Positions 44,479-57,694 of a DNA stretch of 64,000 nucleotides are shown in pieces (position 1 is the stretch's first letter; every line of letters starts with the position of its first letter). The stretch covers positions 1 through 64,000 of the forward strand of contig NGBS01000594.1 in the NCBI GenBank assembly GCA_002245135.1. Direction: 5' to 3'. Source of the DNA: Proteromonas lacertae (taxonomy: Eukaryota; Sar; Bigyra; Opalinata; Proteromonadidae). The translations under genes were made by a program, and so were the position numbers. The notes beneath the pieces were generated by a model that was not told the origin of the DNA, ran no database searches, and was given only the letters and a program-made list of their open reading frames with translations.

Positions 44479-45311
44479 TTACACTTTAAATAAATTAAGC
44501 ATTTCTTCTTCCATATCATGTAATTTTGAAGGAATAATCACACAGTGTAATGGTTTGCCAAAATCATATTTTATTAAATCTTCTATTCTTCCATAACCAA
44601 TTCTTTGATCAGATTGACCAATTCGAGCTAATCCCACTACTTTCAAATCTTTCGATAAAACACCTTCTTTCTTTGTTTCTTCTATTTCTAATAATTGTTC
44701 TAAACATTGATTCACTGTCATAAATCGAGGAGGTTCAAATTTCGTTATTCCTCTCATCATTGCTTTAAAATCAGGTTCTTTTACTTTTATATCTAATAAA
44801 ACTAATGTATGTAAATCTTGATCCATATTAGATTTTATTGAATCATAAAAACCATTTGGTTTCCAAGTATCTGTGAAAAATGGAACTGATATTGTATGAC
44901 CGAATCTGTATAGTTGTAATCCGCAACAACCAACTGCATTCATTATACTTGCATTATGGATTACTTCAACTTCTATCCCTTTCTCTTTAGCACGAATATA
45001 CAAATCAGAGTGGGTTGTTGCACCAAATGGATCACCAACTACCAAAAATGCTACTTTCTTATCTACTGCTGGGTTTAATATCTCCTCAGCGTGAGATTCT
45101 ACCATATCTCTATCAGCTATAATGATTTCATGGTTATAAAACTTTTCCTATTAACTATAAACTATAACAAAAATACTAAATTTTCTTTGCCAACACATAG
45201 AATTGATGTATATCCCTCTAAAAATATTTTATCACACGATTTGACAGCTTCTAAACCTTTCACTGTAATATCTCTTTCATCTCCCAATCCTAAACCAACA
45301 AAATACAACAT
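44479..45311 (-). CDS. DPH5: Diphthine methyl ester synthase
   Basis: It methylates the modified histidine of elongation factor 2 with SAM during diphthamide synthesis in the cytosol. Exon 1 (45177-45311) starts [16 protein letters not shown], the invariant N-terminal end of the family. A 29-nt intron (45148-45176) joins it to exon 2 (44479-45147), in which [34 protein letters not shown] and [14 protein letters not shown] are family hallmarks. The product is 267 residues, close to the usual 270-290. All key blocks are present. Confidence 0.96.
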
Positions 45312-45447
45312 AAATGATGAGAAAAAAAGAAAATGTAATTCTAAAAAAGCTTGGCTTGCAAATACAATTTTTCATTCAAATCGAATTTTCAATTTTTCTA
45401 GCAACTGTTTGTTGTATTAAAGAAGAAAAAAGTATTTATCAATATTT

Positions 45448-48073
45448 ATGAATATGATTAATAGAATGAGTAAAATGTCAAATTCAAACCCTACAGAATT
45501 GCCTACAAAGTATGCAGCTGCATTTCGTCAAGCAATTGTATATTTAGTTATTGTAATGTATTGATTCATAGCAATGTTATGAAGAAAGATCCTTCAAAAG
45601 AGGAATTAAAGCCATAGAATCAGTATTAGAGCATTATCCAGAACATGGAGGTATTATTATGAATTTAATAGATTTTTAAAAATATTATAGAATCATTAGC
45701 AGTAAAAGGTATTTTATTAAACGGATTAAAAAGAAAAGAAGAAGCTTATGCCTTAGTAAAGCAAGGAGTGAGAAACAATTTAAAGTCTCATATCAGTTGG
45801 CATATTTATGGTTTATTATACCGTGAAGATAAGAAGTATAGTGAAGCAATTAAATGTTACAACAGTGCATTAAGATTTGATGCAGATAATCGTAATATAT
45901 TGAGAGATTTAGCATTATTACAATTACAAGTGAGAGATATTGCAGGATTCTTAGAAACAAGAAGATTATTATTGAGTAAAGATGGTGGAAGAATGAATTG
46001 GTATTCATTCGTATTTGCTAATCATTTGAATGGAAATAACCAGAAAGCAATTGATGTATTTATTATTTATTAATATTATATAGATTATTGATGGATATAA
46101 CAAGTCAATGCAAGATATTGGTGAATTTCATAAAGAGCCATCTTATGAAGAAAGTCAAATGTTATTATATAAAGCAGAACTATTAGAGGAATTAGGAAAG
46201 ATAGATGACGCTATAACTTTGTTGAATGATAATGAATCTAGAATCTTTCATAAAACTGAGTGTGAAAACCGATTAGGTGTATTATATCTTAAGAATAGAG
46301 ATTATGATCATGCATTAGCATGTTATTCACATTTATTATTAGACAATCCAAATAATTACGTTTATCATAATGGTTTTCAAATGAGTTTGTTGAAAACGAA
46401 TAGTTTTTTGGATTTGAAAAAGAATGAATTAGCTTGTTTAAATAAGAGTAAAATGACTGATGAACAGAGAAATACATTATATCCAAGTTATGATAATCTT
46501 TACAAAATGAATGAGAAAAATATTCAAAATCTTCGATTCTGTATGATCTTATCACCTATCAGTGAATTTAAACAATATTTAGAGAAATATTTACAATGGG
46601 GAATAAAGTATATTCATATATATATGTTAATTATATATTAATTATATTCAATAGAAGAGCAACACCAGCTTTATTCACAGAACTTCGTCCTATAATTAAA
46701 CTCAATGAAGAAAAAGGTAAAATCATATTAGAAGAAATTAAATCATATTATGAGATTGTAACATCCACAAAGAAATTGCCAAATGATAATGATAATGAAT
46801 TAGAACAAGATAGTGTATTAGCTACTTATATATTACAAGCCAATGTATATTATATATATTATATTATATTTTATAGTGTTTGGATTATCAACATCAATAT
46901 GATGAAGCAATTAGTATACTGGACAAAGGATTATTAATTGATGGTAAATATACAGATATAGGAATGTATAAAGCAAGAATATTGAAGCATCAAAGTATAT
47001 TATATATATATATAACTTTTTTTTTATTAATTATTACTATTTTAAATAGATAAATTAGAAGAAGCTGCTGAATTAATGAATGTATTCCGAGAATTTGAAC
47101 TATCTGATCGATTCTTAAACAACAAAACTGTTAAATATTACCTCAGATGTAACAATATAGAAAAAGCAACAGAATTGATTGGTTTATTTACAAAGAAGGA
47201 TGTTGATATCAATGTGGATTTATACACAATGCAAGTGATATGGTTTGAATATGAATGTGGTAATGCCTATTTCAGATTGAATAATATTCCAATGGCATTA
47301 AAGAAGTATCACTCAATAATTGATCATTTTAATACTTTTATTGATGATCAATTTGATTTCTTTGCTTATTGTGTTAGAAAGACGAATATTTCAACATTTA
47401 AACAGGTATATATATATATATATATATATATTATTATTTCTTTATTTATTTATTAATATAGATGTGTAAATTATTAGATGAGACTTACAACAATCCTTAT
47501 TATATTAAAGCAGTAATTGGATGTTGTAAATGTTATCTTTCATTGAATGAAAAGTATATTTATTTATTATAATTGTTATTAAATAGTCCAGTAAAAAAAG
47601 AAGTAGAAAAACGTCCAGAGGAAATGACCAAAGAGGAATTGAAAGCATATAAAGAAAAACAAAAACGTGAAGAAAGAAAACGAGAAAAAGAGAGAAAAAG
47701 AGAAGAAGAAAGAAAGAAAAAGAATAAAAAAGAAGAAGATGGAATAGAATATCCTTCTGATAAAGATCCAAAAGGATTGATATTAGCATCAGTTGATAAA
47801 CCATTAGATGAAGCTAAAAAGTTGTTGGACAGTCTGGAAAATTTAAATTCAAATTTGGAGAGAGATTTGATGGAGTTTGATGTGAATATGAAGAGAAAGA
47901 AGTATTTATTATGTTTGAAGTATTTGAAGAATGCTACAAAGATTGATAAGAAGAGTAATGATGTGGTAGAAAGGATTAAAATGTGGAATGATGTTGTGAA
48001 AAGTGAAGGATTTGAAGAAGGACTGAAAGGAAAAGTGATAAATGATTTTAATGAGTATTTGAAGAAACTCTAA
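45448..48073 (+). CDS. NAA15: NatA auxiliary subunit NAA15
   Basis: It holds the Naa10 acetyltransferase on the ribosome for N-terminal acetylation. Nine exons (45448-45537, 45572-45650, 45691-46055, 46084-46607, 46655-46844, 46877-46994, 47050-47405, 47462-47553, 47587-48073) with 28-56 nt introns give 766 residues in one frame. TPR-type segments include HGESLAVKGILLNGL (across an intron), HISWHIYGLLYREDKKY and NILRDLALLQLQVRD. DDQFDFFAYCVRK and the Lys/Glu-rich KEKQKREERKREK stretch are typical late landmarks. It is somewhat shorter than the human protein. Four in-frame ATGs lie near the start; the first is used here. Confidence 0.94.
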
Positions 48074-48119
48074 AAAAGCATGTTTTTTTTATCAATTTTT
48101 GATATATTTTCTTTTTTTG

Positions 48120-48272
48120 TTTGAAGAATTTAATAACAGTAAAAGAGAATATAGAAAAATTAGAATAAATTCATTTTTAGGAACATTTGTAACTATTGGA
48201 GTAATAGAACTTAATGGAAAAACAGAAGAAGAAAAGAAAGAATTATCAAAAGAATTATTCAATATCCGCTAA
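48120..48272 (+). other. Short open stretch, possible terminal exon
   Basis: Fifty codons with coding-like sequence (TFVTIGVIELNGKTEEEKKEL) end in TAA, with no start codon. It may be a last exon of a small gene or a decayed one. Sequence from 48273 to 48410 holds nothing recognisable. Confidence 0.25.
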
Positions 48273-48410
48273 TTACTGAACTTTTTATTTCAAACTCATT
48301 TAAAATAAACAAACAGAGAATAAAATAAAATATGTATAAAATATAAAACATCAAAAATAAATCACCATAAATTTTTAAATAATACAACAGTATTTTCTTT
48401 TCAATTTATT

Positions 48411-49070
48411 CTATATATGTATAATAAAATAAAATATAATATATAATACAGGAAGACTGGATTTAATACAACAAAAATCATCAATGTTCAAATTATCTAA
48501 ATTTATACCATAAAATATATTCTGCTTCAATTCATTAGGGTAAAAATAAGTTCCATTATTTCTATAAGTTGTTTTGGCTGGGTAAAATATAAAGCCATTT
48601 TGATATTTAGATAAAACTATTAATTGAGTTGGATTATCGATATTAAACACTAAAAAACAGTTTTCTTTCATATATATTACCCATTTACCCCATTGAAATG
48701 TTTCAATCTTGTTTAATACACACATATCGTATTCTGGTAAATTTAGTGTAGAAGGGATAGGATGTAGCTTTTGCGCTGTTTTCGTTGCACTACTGTATAT
48801 ACAAGTATCTTCTGATGTTTTACATTTGTACCTAAACCAACCATTACTTGAAAATGCTAATTCTATAATAATCCCATTCTTTTGAGTGATGTAACAGTAA
48901 GAAGAAGAAACCTAATAATCATATAAATTATATAAAACAGGATACATCACTGATGATCTTGATATTGCCAAATTTACAAACTCCATTTGGTAATAAACAG
49001 TTATTTTGAGGTGGTTTTGATATTATGTTGCTGTTATTAGAAAAGATTAAATTAAGATTTATATATAGTA
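48411..49070 (-). CDS. Hypothetical Cys-containing protein, two or more exons
   Basis: Exon 48411-48911 (167 codons with stop) joins across a 34-nt intron (48912-48945) to an upstream open exon that begins near 49070 without a visible ATG. Cysteines are paired along the chain (CLLPNGVCKFG, YKCKTSEDTC), and there are many aromatic residues. This suggests a secreted or lumenal beta-rich protein. The C-terminal end is hydrophobic. The 5' exon is unresolved. Not recognised. Confidence 0.5.
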
Positions 49071-49598
49071 CTCGCTAAATATTAATAATTCTTCCTGATT
49101 TCTAATAAAGGGGGTTGAGCTGAAGAGACGATAATTGTAATACCATCTGCAAGAAATATTAACGATGTATTCAATATATATAAGTACCCCATATTCTTTA
49201 TCTTCTTGGAAGCATCAAATTCTTTGAGAAATCGTTCTTTCCATATTTGCTCGTGAAGAAATGTCTTTTTCCAGCTAAATAAATGATGTGAATCAAAATT
49301 TCTACTAGGATGAAACTAATTTACAGTTATAGAGATCATCTGGTGGCAGATAATCTGATATTGACTATATTCCAATAGAGATAACAAAAATAAAATACAA
49401 GAAGGATGAGGGAATTGTCTAATGCCATTCTAAGAGAAGAAAATGCTAAATGTGTAATTTAGGCGCGAAAATTTAAAAAAGTGATTGATTTGCGGTTTTT
49501 CTATTTTTCACACATAAGCAATCATTTAAACCTCGTAAAAATATAATGGATATTAATAATAGAATAATAATATATTAAAAAATAACATGATAAACTGC
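49071..49598. other. Intergenic, nothing recognised
   Basis: Mixed AT-rich sequence between two minus-strand genes. No frame, repeat or RNA gene could be supported. Confidence 0.4.
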
Positions 49599-50982
49599 TT
49601 ATGGGTAATGAGAAGCTAATTGAATGGTTCCTTCTGTGTCGTTTACATATAAACCATTAATGAGATTATTGACGAAGTTATCTCTTTCATTTGAATCTTT
49701 AAATGTAGTTTCTGGTGATATATCTAATGGTTGGTTAAATCTTAAAATGATGGAGTCAAGAGCACTGTAAGCTTGAATTAAAATACTATGTCTATCAGGG
49801 ATCTCAACAACTTCATAAACGGTAATATAATATCTGCTATTCTCAGGTGGTAAATGTTTTTCAAGCTTTACTAATTCAATCTTTTGTGCTGGAGTTCTTG
49901 CTGGTGATGTTGATCTATTTAACTGTGGAATTCTATTCTCTCCCATTGTTGGATCAGTCTCTGGCTTGCAATATGGCTTCCATTTCAATATGGGTAAATA
50001 AATACCTTCTCTAGCATTTGTTAATGATTCTTTTCTTAAATATTCTTGTAATTGTCCTTCTAATTCTAATACTTTAACTCCTGATTCGTATCTTGGCATC
50101 ATTTCTTCAGGGATTCCCATGTATCTTGATTGGATCTTCGGAATTAATAATTCATAATTTAAAAAGGATGTATGTAATTTTCTGAATAATTTTTTACTTG
50201 GAGCATTTCTAAAGTATTCTGATTCTTGGATTAATGTAAATAAATAGTTTTTATTTTTGTAATAGAAGGGTAATGGTCTCCATAACTGTTCTCTCCATGT
50301 CACTATTGCTTCGATTATACTCAATGTAGTGAAACGGTACTTTTCTAATAAATCTAAAAATTTCTAGAAAAAACAATAAAAACGGTTAATAATTAAATAT
50401 ATATATATATACTCCTCTTTTTCCATCATTATCGCTTTGTTGGAATGTTGGTATTGTATCAATAACTTCATTATATAACTTTCCTCTTCTGGCAATTAAT
50501 TTAATGATTGATTTGGTTGCTATCTTATGTTGTTTTAATAATTGTAATTGATGTTGAATAACATACCAGTTGAATGGAGTGAATTCTTTACAGTATGATT
50601 CTACGAATAAGTTGGTATCTTTGACTGGGATAGCTAATTCTGCCCATAATTTGTAACATTGAGTTATAGCATCGTTGAAAAGTTCGTTTCCAGTGTATTG
50701 CCTAAAAGATAATTAATAATAGTTATACTCTGAAACTGGTTTATGTACTGCTTCTACAGAACGAGCAAGGCTTTGGGGATCTTGATCATAAGCACGGTTA
50801 GCAGGAGCTTCTAAACATTATAATCTAATTAAGCCATACTGTATATCTTTATTGATGGATCACCTCCCTATAAAAAGAATAACAACAAATGACAATACGG
50901 ATTTATTCATGTATGGAGATAAATTTGCACCAGATGCTATTAGTTAAACATAATTAAGCAAGTATATACCAGTAGTAGACAT
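49599..50982 (-). CDS. Unidentified six-exon protein
   Basis: Exons 50970-50982, 50899-50936, 50840-50867, 50729-50810, 50413-50701 and 49599-50363, with introns of 27-49 nt, give a continuous 404-residue frame starting MSTTASG. Three tiny first exons (13, 38 and 28 nt) carry the N-terminal end. The middle is helical (KFLDLLEKYRFTTLSIIEAI then WREQLWRPLPF), and the late part looks globular. The careful exon structure and ordinary codon use argue for a real, conserved gene. I do not recognise the family. The neighbouring PF20 gene makes a flagellar role conceivable, but nothing in the sequence shows it. Confidence 0.8.
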
Positions 50983-51029
50983 TATTATAGTATTTTGGTG
51001 TTATTTAACGAATTAAAAAATAACGAAAT

Positions 51030-52652
51030 ATGGCAAGCTTTCAACCGAGCCTTAAAATCTATTTTGATAAAAACATGTCAACTCCTTATTTAAAAGAATT
51101 ACTTGCTAAATTACCTGAGCCAAAGTTGGTATGGAAGCATTTCCTCAACGTCACACAGATTCCAAGAGGATCCAACTTAGATCCATCATCTCGAGCAAAC
51201 AGTGTTAAAATTCAAACCGCGTTGAAGGAATGGACTAAAGCTATGGGATACGAACCATATCAAGACACAGGTGGCAATATTATTATCAGAAAACCAGCTT
51301 CTAAAGGTATTTATTTGTGTTTCATGATATTATAAATAAATAGGTTTTGAAAAAGCACCCAGTGTATGTGTGCAATGTCATATGGATATGGTAACATCAG
51401 CAGCAGAAGGAGTAAAAATAGATTTCTTAAAAGATCCAATTACACCCTATATTGATGGTGAATGGGTAAGAGCAAAAGGAACTTCCTTAGGAGCAGATGA
51501 TGGTGTTGGCTTAGGAGCTGCTTTGGCTTTATTAGAAGATAAATCATTAACTCATGGTCCATTAGAAGTATTAATAACAAGAGATGAAGAAACAGGTATG
51601 TATGGTGCTGAATCCTTAGAAGAAGGAGTAATAAAAAGTCAATTAATGATTAATATTGATTCAGAAGAAGAAAAATCTGTATGTATAGGATGTGCCGGTG
51701 GATTCACAGTAAATATGACATTACCAATCAACAGACAGAATATAAGTGGTTTAAAATATAAACATCTAACAATTAAGAATCTTCAAGGAGGTCATACTGG
51801 AGTTGATATAAACAAAGATCACTTATCAGCAATTAAAGTATTTGGAAGAATACTAGTGAATTTAAATAGTAAAATATACTTAGTAAAAATGAACTGTGGA
51901 GAAGCTGATAATGCAATACCTTCAACATGTGATTTGATAATTGCATTTAAACCAGAATATGAGAATGAGATAGATAATATGTTAAATAAACAATGGAGTT
52001 TTATAAAGGAGGAGTATTCAACTATTGAACCAAATATGACATTTTTAAATGAAAATATTGTTGAAAATAATAATGAAATAGTGATATGTTTGACTGATAC
52101 AATTAAAATATTTAATTTTTTAAATGTTTATCCTTTTGGACCAATCAGATTCAGTCCTGATGTAAAAGGATTAGTTGAAACATCTTTAGCATTACCAATA
52201 ATCAGCACAAATGAAAAAGAAGTGGCGTTTGTAAGTTCAGCTAGATCAAGTTCTAACTCACAAATGGAGTGGTTATATGATTACATAAAATCCATTTGTG
52301 ATTTAAGTGGAATTATTTTATCTGAAAGAATTGCTCCATATCCTGGATGGTTACCTGAACCAGAATGTGCTTTGACTAAAATTGTGGTTGAACAGACGAA
52401 ATTGGCCTATAATTGTGATAATCCTAAAGTTTATGCTATTCATGCTGGTTTAGAGTGTGGATTATTCCAATCTAAAATCAAGCATTTAGAATGTACATCT
52501 ATTGGACCAACTGTTAATAATCCTCATTGGTATATCTTTATTTTTTGTTATATTTTGTAAATAGTCCAAGAGAAGAGTTGAAAATCTCATCTGTTACTCC
52601 ATTCTATAAAACTTTGACTATGTCTTTAGAAAAATTAGCTCATTTGAACTAA
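51030..52652 (+). CDS. PepD-type (M20C) aminoacyl-histidine dipeptidase
   Basis: A cytosolic metallopeptidase that cleaves Xaa-His and other dipeptides. Three exons (51030-51306, 51344-52529, 52565-52652), with introns of 37 and 35 nt, give 516 residues; bacterial PepD has about 485. Metal ligands sit in CHMDMV and GADDGVGLGAALA, and DEETGMYGAE holds the catalytic and metal Glu residues. GGHTGVDI is the lid motif, and the late IGPTVNNPHxPREELK ending spans the second intron. This family is mainly bacterial, so eukaryotic copies often reflect old lateral transfer; the two introns show full adaptation to the host. Confidence 0.94.
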
Positions 52653-52750
52653 AAGCTATATATCTTGTTTGAAATGGGTTGTTTTATGTTTTAAAAAATT
52701 ATTTTTGCCGAATCGTGTGTGTTTTCAGGGTTGATTTTTAAAAAGTAACA

Positions 52751-54028
52751 ATGAAGCAAGAAAAGAAGATTATTAACTGGAACGCTTCTTGGGACGATTT
52801 GGTCGGCGAATATGAATTTTTGCGTTTCAATAAGTATCTTCTTCGTGGTTATAGAATCGGCTTACGAATGAAAGACTGTTTCTTTAGGTATGAGTATGAT
52901 TTTAAAAAATCTTAGTTTTGTCCACCTCACCAATGAATCAGTGAATATATGGAGCCATTTCTTGGGATTTATAGTGGTTGTAATGTTAATGATCCACTGT
53001 AATTCCATGCCAATAGAAAAAGTGGAGTCAAAGGATTACCAAGCAATAAGCAGACTTGGAGACAAGTTATTAGTGAATGGCCATCACGATTTACCAATTG
53101 TTGCAATTCTAACCTATCCAGAAGGTATAACCAATTTTGATGTAGATGTTAACAACACGTTAATCAATGTATATCAAAAGGCTAAGAATACAATGGAAGT
53201 TGATATAACAAAAGAAGATTGTGAAACAATAAGAAGCTATTTTCCACAATATTCAAAGTTAAATGATTCGCAAATATCAGATTTATTAAAGTCTGATTTG
53301 AACTATGAATTATCCGAGTTAATTCGAGATGAAATCAGTCATCAGTATTACAAGCCAAATAAAACTCCAATTAGTTTTGTATATTCCTATTTTATCTATA
53401 TAAACTGTAATAGAAGGTCAGTAAGATGCCAATCTACATTTATTTATTCTGCTCATTATTCTGTATGTTTAATAGCGCAATGTATCATATTTTCAACTGT
53501 GTAGATGAAGAAACTGATTTAAGATTCAAAACATTCGATTTAGTAGGAATATCAGTGTTAATCTGTGGCAGTTACTATCCGTTGGTATTATATGGTTTTC
53601 ACTGTGATACTAAAATACAATTACTATATTTAGTACCAGTTACATTCCTCTCAATCTTCTCACTTTGTTTGACTTTATCAAGCTACGGCTTGTCAGTTGC
53701 TGGTGATATTTTTCGTTCAATCACTTATGCAACAATAGGAATAATCGCATTTGTACCAATTACCCATTTATTACTAAGATATGGATTTGATAGTGAAAAT
53801 TTCCAATTTGCTGCTATGAAGTTGTTATTAGGAGGATTAGCCTTCTTTTTAGGTGCTATAGCTTATGTATTCCATTTCCCTGAAAGATTTGCACCGGGAA
53901 CATTCGATTATTTTGGAGCTAGTCATCAAATATTACATATTTTGGATGTTGTAGGAATTTTAATATTTTATGATAATTCCATTCATATGTATCATTGGTT
54001 GAGTAATGTCGAAGGAGTAATGTGTTAG
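52751..54028 (+). CDS. PAQR/adiponectin-receptor-like protein 1
   Basis: A seven-helix membrane protein of the progestin/adipoQ receptor (CREST hydrolase) group. Exons 52751-52887, 52916-53378 and 53414-54028 give 404 residues. The N-terminal SWDDLVGEYEFLRFNKYLL and HLTNESVNIWSH are the family entry motifs. The zinc-site pattern is present: S-x3-H in SAMYH, an Asp in KTFDLVG, and SHQxxH in GASHQILHI. About 120 extra residues lie between the first and second membrane helices, in a loop that is short in other PAQRs. First of three paralogues here. Confidence 0.93.
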
Positions 54029-54234
54029 ATTTCTGTAACTAATATTAATAATTATTAAAAGACAAATAAAAAAGGATTTTTAACTTCATTTTACTTTTTA
54101 AGAAGATTTGTTTTTGTAATTTGAAATTTCAAAAAAGACAGTAAAAATAGATTATGTTTTTATATAATAAATCACTTTTATTAAATATAAGGATGATGAA
54201 TATGCTAAATTAAACATTGATCCTTTGTTCTTTG

Positions 54235-55515
54235 ATGAAAGAAGAAAAGAAGAAAATAAACTGGAACGGCAGTTGGGATGATCTGGTAGGTGAATATTCT
54301 TTTCTAAGAACTAATAAATATATACTCAAAGGCTATAGATTAGGTTTGCAGTTCAAAGACTGTATCTGGAGGTATTTATCTAATTAGAGTTATATTGTAG
54401 TTTAATTCATCTCAGTAATGAATCAATCAATATCTGGAGTCATGTAATTGGTGTCATTGTGGTTTTCATATGTGCTTTACATTGTTATTTTCTAAATGTT
54501 GAAAATATTGAATCTAAAGATTATGTACCACATAGTTTTATGGGACCAACATTGATTTCTAAAGGACATCACGATTTTTCAATGATGGCAATAATTATTA
54601 AACCAGAGATATTATCACAGTCAATACACTTTGATTTAGATAAATCCATATCCAAAATATATTATAAATGTGTTAAATCACCAGAAGAGCTTAATGAAGC
54701 TGATTTCAGTACAATCAGGTATTTATTCCCACAATATTTACACCTAAACAATACTGAACTTATGAATATATCACATGATATATTAAAAACTGATTTAGAA
54801 GAATATGTCAAAGATGAACTCAGTCAATCATTTTCAAAGCCAATTCATACTCCCATAAATTTCGTATAATTATTCTACAATATATTATCAATAGAAAATA
54901 CCAAAATATCCAATATTCATATTTCTATTCTCAGCATTCATTTGTTTAGCATTTAGTTCATTCTATCACTGTTATAATTGCATAAATGAAAAGGCACATA
55001 GTTTATATAAGAAATTTGATTATATTGGAATATCTATATTGATAGCTGGCTCATATTATCCAATAATAATATATAGTTTTTACTGCGATATAAATACTCA
55101 ATTTTTATATTTAATTCCAATCACTTTAAGTTGTTTTTCAGTGTTATATTTATCACTTTCTGAGTATGGATTATCTCCAAATGGAATAGTAATAAGGACA
55201 TTCAGTTATATGTGTAGTGGATTACAAGGGTTTATTCCAATTACTCATATATTGTTAAAATATGGTAAAAATAGTGAAAACTATTTATATAGTGGTCCAG
55301 GATTGATTGTAATGGGATTATGGTATATTATTGGTGCTGTTTTATATGCTTTTAAAATACCTGAGAGATTTAATCCTGGTAGATTTGATTATTATGGAAG
55401 TAGTCATCAGATATTTCATACGTGTGTAGTTATTGCTGTTATGATTCATTATCATACTAGTTATACGTTGTATAATTGGTTGAGTAATATAGAAAGAGTA
55501 ATTTGTAATTATTAA
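54235..55515 (+). CDS. PAQR/adiponectin-receptor-like protein 2
   Basis: Exons 54235-54371, 54401-54863 and 54895-55515 (introns 29 and 31 nt) give 406 residues. Exon phases are identical to its neighbour, showing tandem duplication. INWNGSWDDLVGEY, HLSNESINIWSH, FSSFYH and GSSHQIFHT carry the conserved sites, so the zinc-binding set is complete. The same long inter-helix loop is present. Only 206 bases separate it from paralogue 1. Confidence 0.93.
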
Positions 55516-55714
55516 ATTTGATTTTATGATTTTTTTAGTATAAGAATTTTTTAATATATTATATCAAATTAAAAAACACATATATTTAAAATATGAAAGT
55601 TAATTCAGTTGAAAAATAAAGAAAATAAAAATACGAAACGACTATATTATTGAAATAATTATAAAAATAAAATTCGTTTCATCTTCCGTTTCTTTTTTAA
55701 ATTGTTTTTTTTAT

Positions 55715-57615
55715 ATGTCAACAGATAAAGATAAGGAAGAAGTTGTTGCAATAGAAAGGCTGGAACTATCAGATGATGAAGATGATAATTTTAAGTATTT
55801 ATTATATTACAATCTTTTAGTTATGATGGAATTACTGAAGATTTTGGAGATTTAGATAATGAGGATGATGAAGAAGATTTTGATAATTTGTTAAGAACTG
55901 TAAATAAAGTAGAAGGACAAAAAGAGGTATATATATTTATATATTTAGTTTATACTTATTATAATTTCATAGAATGGTAATGAAGAGGAAATTACATCAG
56001 TACCGATAGAGAAGAGTTACGCTAAAGTTCATTTATTCAATATTGATGATTTTATAAGGAATTTTTTGGTTCAATATAAATTATACCAATCATTAGATAC
56101 ATTTAACACTGAATGGTATAATAATATAGCAAAAAACACAATTCAAAAGAATAAATTAGATCCAGTTCCAGATATTTATGTAAAGAACCAGCAATTGGAA
56201 ATAGAAATCCACGAACTAAAACTCGAATGTGAAAGACTCAAAAATATAGCAAAAACAGCGAAAGGAACTTGGGATAAATTCAGACGAGAAAGAGATTATC
56301 ATCGAATGAATCATCGAAGAGTTGTTCAAGAAAAAGAAAAATTATTAAACGACATAAGAAGGCTTGAAAAACAAGCCAAGCTATACGAGCCACAATTAAC
56401 AGATTTGAAGCAAAGGTATGATACAGCTTTGAAGGAGAAGATGATGATGAAGTTAGATAGAGATAAGATGAGAGCAAAAGTTGAAACAATGGAACAAGTT
56501 GTCAGTAAATATGAAAAAGTTGAATCTCCAAAGCAGAAAGTAGTAGAAAAGAAAACTGGAAAGAAGAGAATTGAAGATACAAAAATGCCGCCTGATAATG
56601 CAACTAATCCATATTTGACTGTTAATTATCCAGTTCCTGAAGTTGGTTCATTTACATTATTAAAGACATTCAAAGGTCATACAAGCAGTATTAGTTGTTT
56701 AGCATATCATCCAAAGAAACATGTATATATATAACTCTTTCTTTTATTTTCATTATTTATTTATATCTAATATGTATAGATATTAGCAACAGGATCAGAT
56801 GATTCTACCTTCAAATTATGGGGTATGCCAAATGGTGATATAATAATGGCAGGTGAAGGTCATGAAGATTGGATTGGAGGAATAGAAATCAGTCCAAAAG
56901 GAACACAATTAACAACATGTAGTGGTGATGGAACTATTAAGATTTGGGATTTCTTATCATCTCAATGTGTTGGAACGTATATATTTTAAATTTTATTTAT
57001 TTTAGATTGAAAGATCACACTCAAGGTGTCTGGGATATTGGTTATAATTATACAGGTGATTTCTTAGTAAGTGGTAGTTTAGATCAAAGTGTCAAACTAT
57101 GGGATCTAAATACCTGTAAATGCAGACATTCTTTTAGAGGTCATGTTGATAGTGTTAATTCAGTTTTATTCCAACCATTTAGTAATAATATTTGTTCAGG
57201 TTCTGCTGATAAGACAGTCTCACTTTGGGATATGAAGAGTGGCTTGTGTATTCAAACTTTTTATGGACATACAAACGCAATTAACAATGTTACATTTAAT
57301 TTGAAAGGTGATACAATAGCATCTTGTGATGCAGATGGAATAGTGAAATTATGGGATGTAAGAATGGTAGCTGAAAGATTTAGCCTTAATTCTGGTGAAC
57401 ATCCAATTAATAAGATATCTATTGATAGAAGTGGTAGGTATTTAGCTGCTGCTAGTGATGATGGTAGAATAAAGATATTTGATATTAATAAATGTGAATA
57501 TGTGAGTGAATTGAGTGGTCATGAGGATGCTGTGCAATGTGTATTGTTTGAACCTCATGGTAAGTATTTAATATCTGGTGGAAGTGATAATACATTTAGA
57601 TTATGGGGAATGTAA
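55715..57615 (+). CDS. SPAG16: Flagellar central-pair WD40 protein PF20/SPAG16
   Basis: It bridges the central-pair microtubules of motile flagella. Exons 55715-55794, 55821-55926, 55973-56722, 56780-56976 and 57006-57615 (introns 26-57 nt) give 580 residues. After an acidic start comes FLVQYKLYQSLDTFNTEWY, then a coiled coil (about 120-210) holding FRRERDYHRMNHRRVVQEK, the PF20 signature. Seven WD40 repeats follow from about residue 290 to the end (for example GHTSSISCLAYHP, SGSLDQSVKLWD, SGGSDNTFRLWG). Length and order match the family. This gene implies a 9+2 flagellum. Confidence 0.95.
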
Positions 57616-57694
57616 TAATATTCAAAATAAAAGAGAATTAAATATATATTATTTATCATTTTTATATAGATGTGTGTGTATGTTTTTATTATTA

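Noticed and set aside
45091-45420. Plus-strand frame opposite DPH5 exon 1
   Set aside because: Shadow; the minus strand encodes the invariant DPH5 N-terminal end.
47505-47804. Minus-strand frame rich in Leu and Phe
   Set aside because: Shadow of the Lys/Glu-rich tail of NAA15.
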